DNA of 64,000 bases from Zhengitettix transpicula (GCA_037074705.1 CM073593.1:105919738-105983737), one strand, 5' to 3'; shown: positions 11,566-24,040, numbered from the stretch's first letter. Numbers and translations: made by a program. Notes: generated by a model not told the origin, from the letters alone.

Positions 11566-11850
11566 GGTATTTATATCATCATTTCTTCTGACTGCTTTAG
11601 TCTATCTTTATTATTATTATCCTTTAATATCTTAGAGGCGTAAAAAAAAACACAAGTAAGCGTTCAATAAAAACGGAAAAAAAATTAATTCTCGTGTGAA
11701 GGTACATTCCACTTTTCTTTGGATCTCAGGCGACGTCGAGAACCAATCAAATGACGTCACGTACACCCCGTGGATATTCAGACACTCATTTGTTATCAAT
11801 TTCTCTCGCAGTCGAGTTTTTTAAAAAAAAAACACGTTCAGACCTTTTAT

Positions 11851-12177
11851 TGATTCCCATTGGAACAGTCTTAAACTGGTCGAGGCACGGAGAAGGGAAT
11901 GCTGCGTCCCCACAGCAAACTCCTCTCCCGCCATCCAGGGAAGGGCCTGGGACAAGTACCCAATGTCCGACCTACCCGATGCAGGTTTTTCTAGGCTTTT
12001 CCCTGCATTACTTTTAAGCGAATGCCGGGTAGGATTCTTAAACTACAGCCCGGGGGCCCCTAGTTAACCCTTGGCTACCTTCCTCTATTATTCCGCATCC
12101 CCCCTTTCAAATCCCTTCCTATGCTATTAAAGGGGAGTTTCCCAACGTGGATTATGTAGCCTGTTGCCCTAAAAAAA
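11851..12177 (+). mobile_element. Family A copy A6, 5'-truncated
   Basis: It runs from TTCCCATTGGAACAGTC to CCTGTTGCCCTAAAAAAA. The GGCCAGCTGCCTCC block is deleted. It is followed at once by copy A7 in the same direction. Confidence 0.88.
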
Positions 12178-12178
12178 T

Positions 12179-12646
12179 GGTTCTCTCACAGGCAGAACCT
12201 TCTACGAGAGACGGAGCGAGTTACCTTCGGGGATACCTCCTCCTCTCTCTGGTTCATTGAAGTAAGGTTCCCGCAAGCCGAGCCCTGTTTTGAGAGGTGT
12301 TACGTTCACAGATCTTGGGCATACGGTAAGACTTGTCTTCGGTTCCTATTCGAACAGTCGGCCAGCTGCCTCCTAAACTGGTTGAGGCTTGGATAAGGGA
12401 ATTCTGCGTCCCCACAGCAAACTCCTCTCCCACCATCCAGGGAAAGGACGTGGCACAAGTACCCAAGAACCCGACCTACCTGATGCAGGTTTTTCTAGAG
12501 TTTTCCCTGCATTACTTTTAGGGGAATTGCCAAGTAGGATCCTTAAACTACAGCCCGGGGGCCCCTAGTTAACCCTTGGCTACCTTCCTGTACCCTTCCT
12601 ATTCTATTAAAGGGGAGTTGCCTCATGCAGCCTGTTGCCCTAAAAA
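12179..12646 (+). mobile_element. Family A copy A7
   Basis: It starts inside the head (TTCTCTCACAGGCAGAACC) and ends at CCTGTTGCCCTAAAAA. A deletion removes part of the 3' block (the CGCATCCCCCC segment). Tandem with A6. Confidence 0.88.
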
Positions 12647-13256
12647 TAACTAGAATTTAATTATTATATAAATTAAATTTTACTTCACGTCTGTTTTCTA
12701 TTAATAATATAAATTAAATAGAAAATGAGCCTCCACCTACGGAGATTTTAAAATGCAACGACGTTTAAGCACCTTTTTTTTATCAAGTTTTTGTGTTTTA
12801 CGGTAACAATTTTTTTTTTTTTGCTTTTAAAAAAGATGAAAATAACAAATAATATTTATAATAAAAAATTTACATAACGTTATTTATCCTCAATCCTTAT
12901 TTAATAAATATATATGTAGCAGTAAAACATCAAATCATGAATATTTTAAACACTATTTTTTAAAATAATAATAAATGTTGCCAACCTGTAAAGTACCTAA
13001 ACATTTTCAAATTTAATTGTAATATCTTTAAATGATTAAAAAATATTCCCCAAATTTTGAAAATAATGGGTTATAAATATTATTTACTTTTAAGCTGAGT
13101 GAGTTTAGTGAGGTTAAATTACGTTTTAATTATAAAGTTAATTATTAATTCCCCTCTATACAATTATACAACATAACTGTTAAGACTTTTGACTTAATCG
13201 TTCATAGTCCGGACTTTCTTTATCACTTTCGTCCTTACTTCACACCTTCGTTCGTT

Positions 13257-13290
<34 letters not shown>

Positions 13291-13865
13291 AAGTGTTTGT
13301 TATTTTATTCGACTTCTTTGTTATTCAGAGGATCGTTTCCAATTTCGTGGTTCCTATTGTCCCTGTTCCCTCTTTCAGGACCCACAGTGTAGATGCCGAC
13401 TCGAGCTTAATTAGGTTGTGAATGCACGTTAATCAAGCGTTTCCCCGGAATAATTAACCAACACAGCTCTAATTAATTCCAAGTATGTAATTTGGTTATG
13501 GGAATACTCGCCCCCTCCTCCTCCTCCTCCATAATATAATCCGCAATATGAAAATTGTATAAATTAAATTGAAATGGGGTCGATTAGTTCGACCTTGGAC
13601 GCTCCGACCTCGAAGTTGTTCTTTGTCGATACCGAAATTATCAATTAACTGCTTACATGTATATATATATATATTATAATAAACTCTTAAATTATTATTA
13701 TTATTATACTTTCTACTTCAAGGTGCAGCAGGGGAAATGATATTAAAAACAAAAACTTCACGCTTCGCCGTCGCCATAGCAACTGAATAAACACAGAGAC
13801 AACAAAAAACGGACCCAAAGATAATTTAACCCCCACTTCTTCTTCTCCTTATTATTATTATTATT
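12647..13865. other. AT-rich DNA with microsatellites
   Basis: It contains a (GT)n(GA)n compound tract at about 13255-13291, (CTC)n at about 13508-13530, (AT)n at about 13661-13674 and (TTA)n at about 13848-13867. No gene or dispersed repeat is recognised. Confidence 0.6.
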
Positions 13866-13874
13866 ATCAACTTA

Positions 13875-14035
13875 TTAAATGTAATAAACAAAAAGTGTTG
13901 GACCCCCCCAAAACGGAACCTTGCGGGACCCGCGTCGCAGGTAACTCGCCCATTCCTCCGTTGTAAGGAGGCAAGGAGTCGGCAACTAATCCTTTAACCA
14001 AAGGAAGTTTACCAATCGAAGGGGATTTTTAGTGT
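13875..14035 (-). pseudogene. Decayed reverse-transcriptase fragment (non-LTR retrotransposon)
   Basis: The minus strand reads LPATRVPQGSVLGG, a close match to the reverse-transcriptase core motif VPQGSVLGPLLF, preceded in the same frame by about 20 open codons (PLVKGLVADSLPPYNGGMGE). The P of GPLL is replaced by G and the frame then leaves the family pattern. The motif lies 8 kb from the similar scrap at 5.9 kb and is in the same orientation. No YADD active site is visible. Confidence 0.5.
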
Positions 14036-14610
14036 TAAAACTTCCCTCATCGAATGCAGTAATTCATCAAGATATTTTGAAACTCATCCTAATTTCACGC
14101 GTTGTGACCTCCGCAATCTTCTTTCTGTCACAGACTTCGTCGTAGATTTTCACATTTCATTTTATTAAAAAAAGGACTGGATTTATCTGCCAAGACTGAC
14201 TATTTTTTTTGAACGGTTCCAATTTATCATTTAATTAAATATTTCTAACTTATAAATTCCTATAACACTGTCAGGGGTTTTATAATGTAATATAAGAAAT
14301 TAATTTCATATTTTTTAAAGTGAAAATATTGGCCTAATTCGTACAGTTATGATCCTCAATTTTTGTGGCTTTTGTTATGAAAAAAATATTTTAACTTATG
14401 TTCGTTGTTTACTTAAATTTCTCCTCATTAGTAAAGCTTTCCCTGTAATTAAAACAACGTATTCAACTATTAAATTAAATATTTTAATTATTTACACACA
14501 CACACAAAATGTAGTTCTTTCCATTATTCTTTTATTAGCAGCAACATCTGAATTAGTAAAGTACGTTTCATACCACAAAATAAATTTGTAGAGTAAAATT
14601 GAATTACATA
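14036..14610. other. AT-rich DNA, nothing recognised
   Basis: An 80-codon open frame at 14349-14591 is A/T-driven and shows no domain. No shared repeat was found. Confidence 0.45.
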
Positions 14611-14611
14611 T

Positions 14612-15251
14612 TTTTTTTAAAAAAAAAATATGATGGCCATTACATAAATTACGTACGTTCAAAAAGGCAAGTAATTAATTTTTCCAGAAAATTATATGGT
14701 AATAAATTATATATATACATATATATAATTGTAATTTAATTATATATTAATTATATATCTAATTGCAATTTAATTACATATTAATTATATATTATATTAA
14801 CTGTATATAATTGTAATTTAATTATATATTATTTTAATTATATAACTAATTGCAATTTAATTACATATTAATTATATATTATATTAACTATATATAATTA
14901 TAATTTAATTATATATAATTGTAATTTAATTAAATATATATCATTTTAGTTATATATATAATTGTAATTTAATTATATATTACAATAATTATATATACAA
15001 TTGTAATTTAATTATATTAATTATATATCATTTTAATTATATATTATATTAATTATATATCTAATTGTAATTTAATTATATATTATATTAATTATATATG
15101 TTTGTAATTTAATTATATATTAATTATATTACATTAATTATATGTCTAATTGTTATTCAATTATATATTATATATAATTTATAAGAATATTATTTTCCGG
15201 AAAAATTAATGTAAAAATGTATTATTTAATTTTTCCGGATAATAATATTGC

Positions 15252-15293
<42 letters not shown>

Positions 15294-15430
15294 GTAATTT
15301 AATTATATATCGTTATACATATAATTTATTACAATATTATTTTCCGGAAAAATTAAATAATACATTTTTACATGCCTTATTGAACATACGTTATTTATGT
15401 AATGGCCACCAATATATGGTCAGAAAATAC
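14612..15430. mobile_element. Foldback / MITE-like element with an AT-rich tandem core
   Basis: The outer arms are inverted copies. The left arm, from about 14629, reads TGGCCATTACATAAATTACG, then a GTTCAAAAAGGCA block and a TAATTTTTCC block. The right arm, to about 15410, gives the same blocks on the other strand. Between them lies a long run of TAATTGTAATTTAATTATAT variants. A second hairpin with TTTTCCGGAAAA-type arms sits at 15186-15240, near an (AT)n tract at about 15256-15290. No transposase is encoded. The class (a MITE of some DNA transposon) is inference. Confidence 0.65.
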
Positions 15431-16140
15431 TTCAATGATATGAAGGGAAAATAATATGTAAATTTATCAAATTGGGCTCCATTTTTTCTCCTGTATGTGT
15501 AAGTTATGACTTATGTGCAAAATTTTTTATATATATATATATTATTTACACATTAATAATGGTGATAATTTCTCGTACTAAATTTATTTTAATATTAAAA
15601 TTTCATGTTTTTTACCATTATTTTTCTCAGATACTTTAAGTTATTTTCTCAGTAATTAACATATTACATATTTAGAATTTATTCAAGTATATTTCGTATT
15701 TTACCATCAATACATTTATACCCTAAAGTGTTATCATACTTGTATGTATTATTTTTTCCTCTGTATAATTATTATTTATAACGTTACCAGTCCTAATTGT
15801 TCATAAGAGGACTTATAGAATATACACATACATTACTAATTATGTTCCCAAACCCCAAACCCTTCCGATAATTTTTCAGAGATAATGCTCCAGTAAAATA
15901 TTGAGTCTCTGGCAAAGTTTAATTATGTTCCCATTTACTATTCCTGCATTGAGAGTCCCGTGGGATAAGGCTTGATATAAATAGCTTGATATCGTGTGTC
16001 CGCGCGTTATGTGGGCTTCACACTACAAATTGCTTGTGATCGATTATCGCAGCCGGCCGGAACTCGATACTAGACGAAACACAATAACAGTCAGAAAAAC
16101 AATAACAGTGATATGAATGCGAAAATAATCTGTAATTTTT
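15431..16140. other. AT-rich DNA, no gene
   Basis: GTATGTGTAAGTTATGA at about 15495 is repeated at about 17080, just after copy A9. No other shared structure. Confidence 0.45.
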
Positions 16141-16546
16141 TTTAAGGGCAACAGGCTACATGAGGGTAATCCACACCCCTTTAATAGCATAGGAAGGTAT
16201 GTAAAAGGGGGCATGCGGAAGGGTAGAGGAAGGTAGCCAAGGGTTAACTAGGGGCCCCGGGCTGTATTTTAAGGATCCTACCCGGCATTCGCCTAAAGAA
16301 ATGCAGGGAAAACCTTACAAAAACCTGCATCGGGTAGGTCGGGCATTGGGTACTTGTCCCACGCCCTTCCGATAGCGGGAGAGGAGTTTGTTGTGGGGAC
16401 GCAGCATTCCCTTCTCCGTGCCTCCACCAGTATAGGAGGCCGCTGGCCAACTATTCCAATGGGAATAGCGAACAACTCTTACCGTATGCCCAAGGTCTGT
16501 GACCCCGGAACATACACCTCTCAAAACAGACCGAGGTGCCTCGGCT
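16141..16546 (-). mobile_element. Family A copy A8, head missing
   Basis: Minus-strand copy from the tail (TTTTTTTTAAGGGCAACAGG) to the ACCGAGGTGCCTCGG block. It lies head to head with A9. Confidence 0.9.
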
Positions 16547-16547
16547 A

Positions 16548-17077
16548 GTAACCTGCAAGGGATGTTCTCTCGCAGGCAGAACAATGTAGGAGAGATACGA
16601 AGGGGCTACCTTTGGGGATGCCTTCTCCTCTCCGTTTTTGAACTAAGGTTCGCACAAACCGAGGCACCTCGGCCTGTTCTGAGAGGTGTATGTTTCGGTG
16701 TCACAGACCTTGGGCATACGGTAAGAGTTGTCTGCTATTCCCATTGGAATAGTCGGCCAGCGGCCTCCTAAACTGGTTGAGGCACGGAGAAGGGAATGCT
16801 GCGTCCCCACAGAAAACTACTCTCGCGCTATCGGAAGGGCGTGGGACAAGCAACTTTTGCCCGACCTACCTGATGCAGGTTTTTCTAGGATTTTCCCTGC
16901 ATTTCTTTAGGCGAATGCCTGGTAGGATCCTTAAACTACAGCCCCGGGGGCACTAGTTAACCATTGGCTACCTTCCTCTACCCTTCCGTATCCCCCCTTT
17001 CAAATCCCTTCCTATGCTATTAAAGGGGAGTTGCGTAAAGTGGATATCCCTCATGTAGCCTGTTGCTCTAAAAAAAT
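16548..17077 (+). mobile_element. Family A copy A9, near full length
   Basis: It begins with the head CCTGCAAGGGATGTTCTCTC and ends CCTGTTGCTCTAAAAAAA. A8 and A9 together form a 0.9 kb inverted pair with almost no spacer. Confidence 0.92.
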
Positions 17078-18920
17078 GGTATGTGTAAGTTATGATTCGT
17101 CTGAAGGAAATTTAAAGCCGGGGGCAGCTGCTGTGACGTCACCGAATTCTCCAACCGCGGAGTAGTTTTAATAAAGGCAACTCTTCCCTGCCACCACTTG
17201 CTTCAGGAACACTGACTGTAAAGCAACTTTGCGTCCACGCTGCAGAATCAACAACGCGGTAGTTTGATGTTTAATTGCTGGCTGGCATCGTGACGAAGAC
17301 AAAGCGCCTTTTGTCTCCCGAGTCCAGGCCAGTCCAGGCGTACATGCGAGGGCAGTTGTTTGCCTATCCAGACGCCTGCGAGGGAATATTACAGGGGAAA
17401 AAAATAATATAATCATCATCAACGCGCAAAAGGGAAGAAACGTCAACAAGGACTGGTCACTGGTCATCCCAACAACCTCTGGGGAAATTTTACTCTACTC
17501 TGGGCCTCATTTTAAAAATACAAATTTCAATTAACCCAATGCAAACCTCAGGAATAAATAACTTTATTCCAGAATTTAAGTATCATTCCGCATATCAATT
17601 ATAACCATTTATATGACGTCACTCCTGACCTTGGCAACCATCGATATATTTTAAAAACAACTGACTGTAATTTAATTTTTAATTGAGGAATAACAATTAT
17701 ATTATAATTTAATATGTTCTTCAAAAGTTTTAAATTTATTAATGACCTTGATATTCGACACAATCAAAAAAATAATTAAAGAGAACCCGTAGAATAAAAT
17801 AAAGACTAGCAATTAACTATCCATTTAATCAATGCATTTATTTAATTAATAATTTTTAATTATTACAACTAAACCGTAATGTAGAGTAAATGTTGTGCTC
17901 ATATGTCAATTATTATGTAATTTATTGTTTTATATGAATCAAATACCACAAATTATTATTATTTATTAATTACTACTGAAAATATTTTAAATATTTAATC
18001 GAAAGTTGTATAATAAATATTTATTTTCCTTGAATATCAACAGCAAAACGTGTTTTTTTAATCTTGAACCTGATGACGTCGTATATTAAACGTCGAAACG
18101 TTCTTATTTTAATAAATAATTGGTTGATGTTTACTTATTAGTTTTCTGAATAGTCAGAGTACATATTTATATAAAGGGTTGACTGATTTAACCCTGGTTT
18201 TGTTTTATCATTGGATTTTGAGGTAAATTAAAAATATCAGTCTGATATTTTAAAATTTAAATACTTAAAGAACGTATAAAAGTATAATATAGTTATCATT
18301 GCTCACTGAGGCAGAAAGTAACATTTAGTAAAGAAAGGTGAAAAATTGAAAATTTACAGGGTTTGAATTATACAAAATATGAAGTCGCGTCCTGAGACAA
18401 CATTTTGGTTAATTGTTAGCAAGACTAATTATTTAATTGACAATTAAAAGCTGAAATTCTTAGTAAAGTTTAATTAATAAGAGTTGACGGGACCGGAATC
18501 GAAATCCAGGACCACGATTCTGTCGCAATGACATCATCAAAGTTTGGCGAAATTTCCCCATCTACGACGGAACACAAACCAGGTGTAATGGGACACGTAG
18601 TTTGCAAGGGGGCGGGGGGGGATGATTTGGGACCGTCTATCCCCGCCCCCCCCCCCCCCTGAGGACCGCAAACTTCGCCTCGCGACAAAGTGAACTTGAA
18701 GCGGAATTGAATTCTCCTTGCAATGCTAATTCGACGGTAACTGTTGTGTGTGGGTGGAGGAGGGAAACCGGAAGTTGCTTCTAGTCACGTGCGCCACGGA
18801 CTAGGGGGCGGCGTCTGGAATAACAACTACGACGCGTGGTTTCATATTAGTACACCTGGAACGCCACGAAACTGCTTTATTTCATCACGCGAAAAAAAGG
18901 AACTATTTCCTTTCTTGTGC
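17078..18920. other. No gene; TGACGTCA at about 17133 and 17614, C14 run at 18646-18659
   Basis: Largely AT-rich unique DNA. A 99-codon minus-strand frame at 17168-17467 and a 72-codon one at 18470-18688 show no recognisable domain; the second spans the C run. Confidence 0.5.
18064..18105 (+). ncRNA. Hammerhead-like motif, weak
   Basis: CCTGATGA, a palindromic ACGT...ACGT hairpin arm pair, then CGAAACGTTC. The stem overlaps the core boxes and no clear NUH cleavage site follows, so this is the weakest of the set. Confidence 0.2.
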
Positions 18921-18925
18921 AGTTC

Positions 18926-19160
18926 GTCGCGTAGTGACGCCTCATTCGCGTCTGCCGTGACGTCACGGTCTCTTATGGCGCGCGCAGTAATTTAACAACA
19001 AAATTATCACGTTTTTCAATTATAATTGTTTCCACCTTCATGCTAGGGGCTTCTCACCCCCTCCAACGGTACCGTTTCTCATGTTTTGAAGAATATGTCT
19101 CTCATTCGCGTGTGCTGTGACGTCACGGTCTCTTTACTCCCTGTTTTTTGACACACAATT
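18926..19160 (+). repeat. TGACGTCA-bearing tandem repeat, block 1
   Basis: About one and a half units of roughly 160 bp. Each contains CTCATTCGCGT, the palindrome GTGACGTCACGG (18957 and 19117), GACACACAATTA and TTGTTTCCACCTTC. It continues at 19845-20330 after an interruption. Confidence 0.75.
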
Positions 19161-19844
19161 AACACTGTAATATAATAGTCTACACGTGCCCTCTTATCAC
19201 AACGTCTGTTCAGCATAGCGGACCTAAGAGGGCGCAGCGGAAAGAACGCTGATGCAGTTAAAGACATCACTTTAGATATAGCAACAACACATAAGTCTTC
19301 ACCCCTTCCGCCTAGGCAGCTGTGAAAACGCTGCGTCAAATAAAGTCAGCATTTTAAGTGCCTTATGCAGACATGCACACGGCAGCAGAAATCTTCCTCT
19401 CTGTAAGAGCTCTCATTGGAGACTTAAAATCATCAGGGAGGGGGAAAGGAGTCTTCGAATTGTTTAGAGCTTCTTGGGAACGACAGTCGTGATCCAAACT
19501 CCAGACTGGTTGGTGGCTCCTGGTGCTATCCGCCAGTTTGTCTTACTTTATTTTATTTCTACCTATTAAATCTCTTTATTCTTCATCAACTCTTATTTGA
19601 CTGAAGTGCAGCGAAACACCAACCACTACGCCTGGGTTCAATTAGTTGAACCCGAACCCTCACGTTACCGACTTTCCTATTTCCTGTTCTTAATTCTTCC
19701 TTTATCCTCTAGATCGGTAGCCAGGTGAGCTAACGGAGGTATAGCTCGGTTGGTGAACGATCTATCTGGACTTCCCATTTCCAACTGCTGGAATGCTACA
19801 TGATGGCAGTGGTGGAGTGTTACATGGTGGCAGTTTGGGATGTT
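19161..19844. other. Interrupting segment, nothing firm
   Basis: GGTATAGCTCGGTTGGTGAAC at about 19739 resembles a tRNA A-box; a GGGTTCAA block lies upstream instead of downstream, so no tRNA is called. This may be an insertion into the surrounding tandem array. Confidence 0.35.
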
Positions 19845-20330
19845 ACAACACGTTTTTCAATTATAATTGTTTCCACCTTCGTGCTGGGGGTTTCTCACCC
19901 CCCAAAGGTACCGTTTCTCGAGTTTTGAAGAATATGTTTCTCATTCGCGTGCGCTGTGACGTCACGGTCTCTTGGCGATCTGTTTTCTGACACACAATTA
20001 CCACGTTTTCGATTTAAAATTGTATCCACCTTCGCGCTAGGGGTTTCTCACCTCTCCCCCTCCCCCAAAGGTACCGTTTCTCGAGTTTTGAAGAATGTGT
20101 GTCTGACTCGCGTGTCCTGTGACGTCACGGTCTCTTGGCACGCGCTGTTTTTGGACACACAATTACCACGTTTTTCATTTATAATTGTTTCCACCTTCAC
20201 GCTAGGGGTTTCTCACCCCCTCCAACGGTACCGTTCCCCGAGTTTTGAAGAATACGTGTACCAATTTTCGTTGCAATCTGTCCGCGCGTTTAAAATCTGT
20301 ATTGAAGTTTTTTTTTATTATATAGAAGAT
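19845..20330 (+). repeat. TGACGTCA-bearing tandem repeat, block 2
   Basis: Nearly three units of about 163 bp. The palindromes GTGACGTCACGG lie at about 19956 and 20119; the last unit diverges before its palindrome and ends in GTTGCAATCTGTCCGCGCG, a phrase style common in Helitron-like repeats. A 148-codon frame crosses two units and is best read as repeat shadow. Confidence 0.8.
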
Positions 20331-20923
20331 TTCCCCAGATGCGTCCCTCCTAATTTATGTTTCACGTGGTCCACCAGACTGTTGCGTGCATCCTCTGCTT
20401 GAAGCTGGGGGGTGACGCAAGCCTCTATCCGCGGGAGGGCGCTGCAGCTGGGAACTGTGTGAGTTACGCTGTCGTAACCCGCATCCATCGACACAGAAGC
20501 GACCTACTTGTCTCTGAGGGGGAATAAAAAAGCAGAGATATACTTTATAATAAAAATTCCCCGGGCCTTGTCGCGATAAAACAGCCTCGCTTCAATGCTT
20601 CAAGGTAAAAAGAAACTTTTTAAGAGATCAATTTATTTTTACCATCAGGACTTGAATATTGTTTCTTAAAATACAGTGTCGAAAATTTCCACACCTTTTA
20701 AAGCAGGTTTACCAGTTAAATATTACCCAAATAAAAGGTGTTACGAATTATGAGTTATTTTACGGGTAGTGAGGAATTAAAGATCAGGAAAAGCTCCAAA
20801 GTTCTTCGTCTTCAAAGGGGGTGTGTGTGGGGGGGGGGGGTTCATCGAGAGCCTCGTTGGCGCACAAGTCCGGTCAATTTCACAACTAAATAAATATTTA
20901 GTGGATTCCAGAGAGTCAGCCGT
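20331..20923. other. No gene; G12 run at 20829-20840
   Basis: Nothing shared with other parts of the window. Confidence 0.45.
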
Positions 20924-21225
20924 CGAGGTCTTAGCAACTGACTGTTGAGACTGTCTTCGGAGATTCCTCAAAATAATATTTTTCTTTTTGATTTAATCAA
21001 AGTCGCTCTGGTTATCAGCGACTCTGAATGGGAAACAATGTTTTGCTTGTCGGGGGGACTGATTTTCCGCGAGGTCTTAGCAACTGACTGTTGAGACTGT
21101 CTACGAAGATTCCTCAAAATAATATTTTTTCTCTTTGATTTATTTAAAGTCGTTCTGGTTATTCGCGACTGTGTATATCGGAAATCATTTTTTCCTTGTC
21201 GGGGGACTGTTTTGCCGAGAGTTTT
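20924..21225 (+). repeat. Tandem duplication, two units of 146 bp
   Basis: CGAGGTCTTAGCAACTGACT begins at 20924 and again at 21070. Each unit has TTCCTCAAAATAATATTTTT, a GTCGYTCTGGTTAT block and a TTGTCGGGGG block. The similarity is high, suggesting a fairly young duplication. Confidence 0.85.
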
Positions 21226-21249
21226 ATCTCATCCAAGCCCTCGCCGGGA

Positions 21250-21340
21250 TTGCAGTTGTGTCGCTCTAGGCTCTTCTTAGCAAGGACCCTAGAATCGTTG
21301 TGTGGTATTTATATTACAACTTCTTTTGTCTGTATTTGCC
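21250..21340 (+). mobile_element. Family C fragment
   Basis: GCAGTTGTGTCGCTCTAGGC followed by TCTTCTTAGCAAGGACC and a TTGTGTGGTATTTATAT block. The hammerhead-like hairpin has been deleted. Confidence 0.75.
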
Positions 21341-21805
21341 TATGGTCCTTATCAATTCTGCGTAACGGGAAGCCACGCGTTAATACAGACGTTTAGTATT
21401 TGGGGGAGGGGGGAAAATTACATACCTTGAACGCAGTTTCCTTGATTAAATGATGACAAAATTCGACTTGGCACGAATTCAACTAAACTAAATACCAACT
21501 TTGTGTGGTTTGGCAGTGAACATTTTCTCCGGGAGCGTCGAGGAGGCTGAGATAATCAAATGAGACGAAGTTCTTCCCCGTTCTATATTTCCCCTCCCCA
21601 CCCGCGGGTAAATTGAGTGCAACGCCATCTTTTTTCCTCAAACAACTTTATGCAATCTGTGTTTGAATGCGGCGGGTTGGCAGTTCTGAAGCGAGACGCG
21701 AGAACAATGCGCGACGCCCACCTGACAAGAGCAGCTTCGGCTAACTGCTCAAGAGAGACTCACAGCACGTCACCATCAGTGGTACTGATTCTCCGCCTCA
21801 GAACC
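21341..21805. other. No recognised feature
   Basis: Unique-looking DNA; a 99-codon frame starting at 21617 has no domain signature and ends in the following repeat. Confidence 0.4.
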
Positions 21806-21960
21806 ACCCGAAGTGTTTGTATGTATGTATGTATGATTGTGTCCGCATTCCGCATACAAATCTACACCTGTGGAGCAAATTTCACCAAATTTCGTACACG
21901 TGTTCCTTGCGACTAGGAAAAATCACTGTCAGGGTGAGACAAGTCTAACACACCCCCAAA
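21806..21960 (+). mobile_element. Helitron-like 5' body fragment
   Basis: A (TGTA)n tract (TTTGTATGTATGTATG) followed by a body with AAATTTCACCAAATTTCGTA and a GGGTGAGAC block. This is the same arrangement as 3412-3540 inside the complete Helitron. No terminal TC or CTAG is identifiable. Confidence 0.5.
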
Positions 21961-23718
21961 AGAGCAAGGGGGGTGGAAATACTCAAACATACTAAAACGG
22001 CCGAATAAGTATTTTTCAAGGTAAATGAGGTTGATAGTTGTTGTTGTCCCGATGTATAATTTCAATCCCCTTTGACATGTAAAGAGGGAGCACCCTTAGG
22101 GGTGGAGGTGCGTTATATTATAATAACGTAAAGACAAACCGATGTAAAATCTCAAAAATTCTATTGGAAATGACTAAACACTCGTATTTGAAGAAGGTTT
22201 GAGAGAAACGCTGAGCAAAGTGCGTGTGAAGACGAGATTATAAAAAAATAATTAACCAAAAATAATGAGGTCTTTTGTCTGATTGACCTAGAAGATTTAC
22301 AGTACGCTTTTTTATGTACTTAAAATTATCTGGACAACTAAATAAATAATCTTCAGCCAAACGGCCGATATTTGAGTCGAATAAATATTTTTCGGCGGGG
22401 GTGTGGGTGTGGGGGGGGGGGGGCAAAGAGATTGATAGTGTTTCTACCGATGTTAACTCTGTGTATAATCACAGCATGGACAGGATCACGGTTAGGTGGA
22501 TGAGGGGTTGAGGAGCGTTTACATGTCATCAACGCAAAAGCAACCGAGATTGGAGGCGAATCCCGGGGTTATGGATGTCGCTGAGTTTAATTATAAATTA
22601 CAAGACTACTCAATTAATACATAATTCGACTTATAAGACGCACAGTAGAGATTTTTTTTAAAACAAATACACTTAAATTGTTACTAATAACAATATATAT
22701 GTCTAAAAACCAAACAAAAATCGCAGTTTTTACTGTCTTCTCCTGTTTACTCTTTGCAGGAGAATTTTTTTATACATTTTAATTTCTCATGGTTCATTTA
22801 ATCTCTAATCTGCTTATTCAAATAGGGTTGTAAATTAATATTCATAACGAATAGTTTCTTTAAAACCGCTTAAACAACACTTTTGTTTTACTTAAGAAAG
22901 TCGACCCAACGTTGTACCCTGAGGAATGAAGGATTGCAATGGAATATTAGTGATTTGGACACGGGTAAGATTTTTTTTAAAAAAGGTCTTAAGACCTGCA
23001 CATTTATTTTGGGGGCGAGATGACGACAACGCGCTCGTGGCGCTTCAGAGTTATAACAGCGACGTCCATCGTGACTTGTCATTATTCTGCGTACAACTTG
23101 CAATATGAAACGTTTAGAGAGAAAACGGCTAATGGCCTTATGATTAATGGTTTCCGAAGGCAGAGACGACGTCAGACGTGCTTATCCTAGGAATTGCGTC
23201 CTCCAGAGTGGACTCAGAATAGAAAAGAAACGAACGATTTGAAACGGAACATAGACTTTCGCCTTCTCCCTCGCGTGCCATTACCGTCTTACAAAAGCAG
23301 GGGGGCGGGAGAAGAATAATGAGCGATGGAGGAGGAGGAGAAGGGGAGAGAATTAGAAATCTAGGACTCGCTCTGCGGAACACAAGAGATTTCTTTTATT
23401 CCAAACGATAAGAATTTTTAGCGACAGCACAATGAAGATGTGATAACTGAAGAAGTTAAGTGGACACTTTAGGGGTTGTTCCTGGCAGTTGGCAGAACTG
23501 TTCTTCGTGAACGACTAAATTCTTCCTCAAAAAAAATCCTGAATGTGCCTTCACTATCAAATTATCCTTACATCAATAGTTTTCAAAGATATGTAAATAA
23601 ACATACAAAACCTCCCCGTCAAATACTAAATGTCTACCTGTTGTATTCCTGCTTCTTCCACCATGGTAAGTGGCGGACACTTATATTTTTTTTTCAATTT
23701 AAATCAGTTTTCTTTATT
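21961..23718. other. Mostly unique DNA; G13 run at 22411-22423, family B fragment at about 22548-22605 (minus)
   Basis: GGTTATGGATGTCGCTGAG at about 22568 is the reverse complement of the family B phrase. Short frames of 60-83 codons have no recognisable domain. Confidence 0.5.
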
Positions 23719-24032
23719 TTAGAGTAACAGACTACATGAGGGTGGTAACTTCCCTTTAGTAACATAGGAAAGCACTTGAAAGGGGGGATGCGGAATGGTG
23801 GAGGAAGGTAGCCGAGGCTTAACTACGGTCCCCGGGATGTAGTTTAAGGATGCTACCCGGCAATTCGTCAAAAAGTAATGCAGGACAAACCCTAGGAAAA
23901 CCTGCATCAAGTAGACCGGGCTCTTGGTACTTGTCCCACGTCCTTTCCGATGGCTGGAGGGAAAGGGGTTTGCTGTGGGGTCGCAGAATTCCTTTCTCCG
24001 ACCAGTTTAGGAGGCAGCTGGCCGACTGTTCC
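23719..24032 (-). mobile_element. Family A copy A10, 5'-truncated
   Basis: Minus strand from the tail (AGAGTAACAGACTACATGAG) to CCGACTGTTCCA. The next copy, A11, follows in the same direction. Confidence 0.88.
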
Positions 24033-24040
24033 ATTTGTTT

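Larger units (their letters stand above)
11366..11592. mobile_element. Family C inverted pair (about 90-bp arms)
   Basis: The left arm (about 11366-11452) and right arm (about 11490-11592) are inverted copies. They share CAGTTGTGTCGCTC, GGCTCTTCTCAGC and a GTTGTGTGG block. Each arm includes a degraded hammerhead-like motif. The same sequence forms the middle of the long inverted-repeat arms at 33.4 and 35.5 kb, and single copies lie at 21.25, 40.73 and 55.47 kb. Confidence 0.7.

Noticed and set aside
19956..20402. A 148-codon plus-strand frame
   Set aside because: It spans repeated units of the 160-bp tandem array, and the repeated TQLPRF-type peptide only mirrors the DNA repeat.
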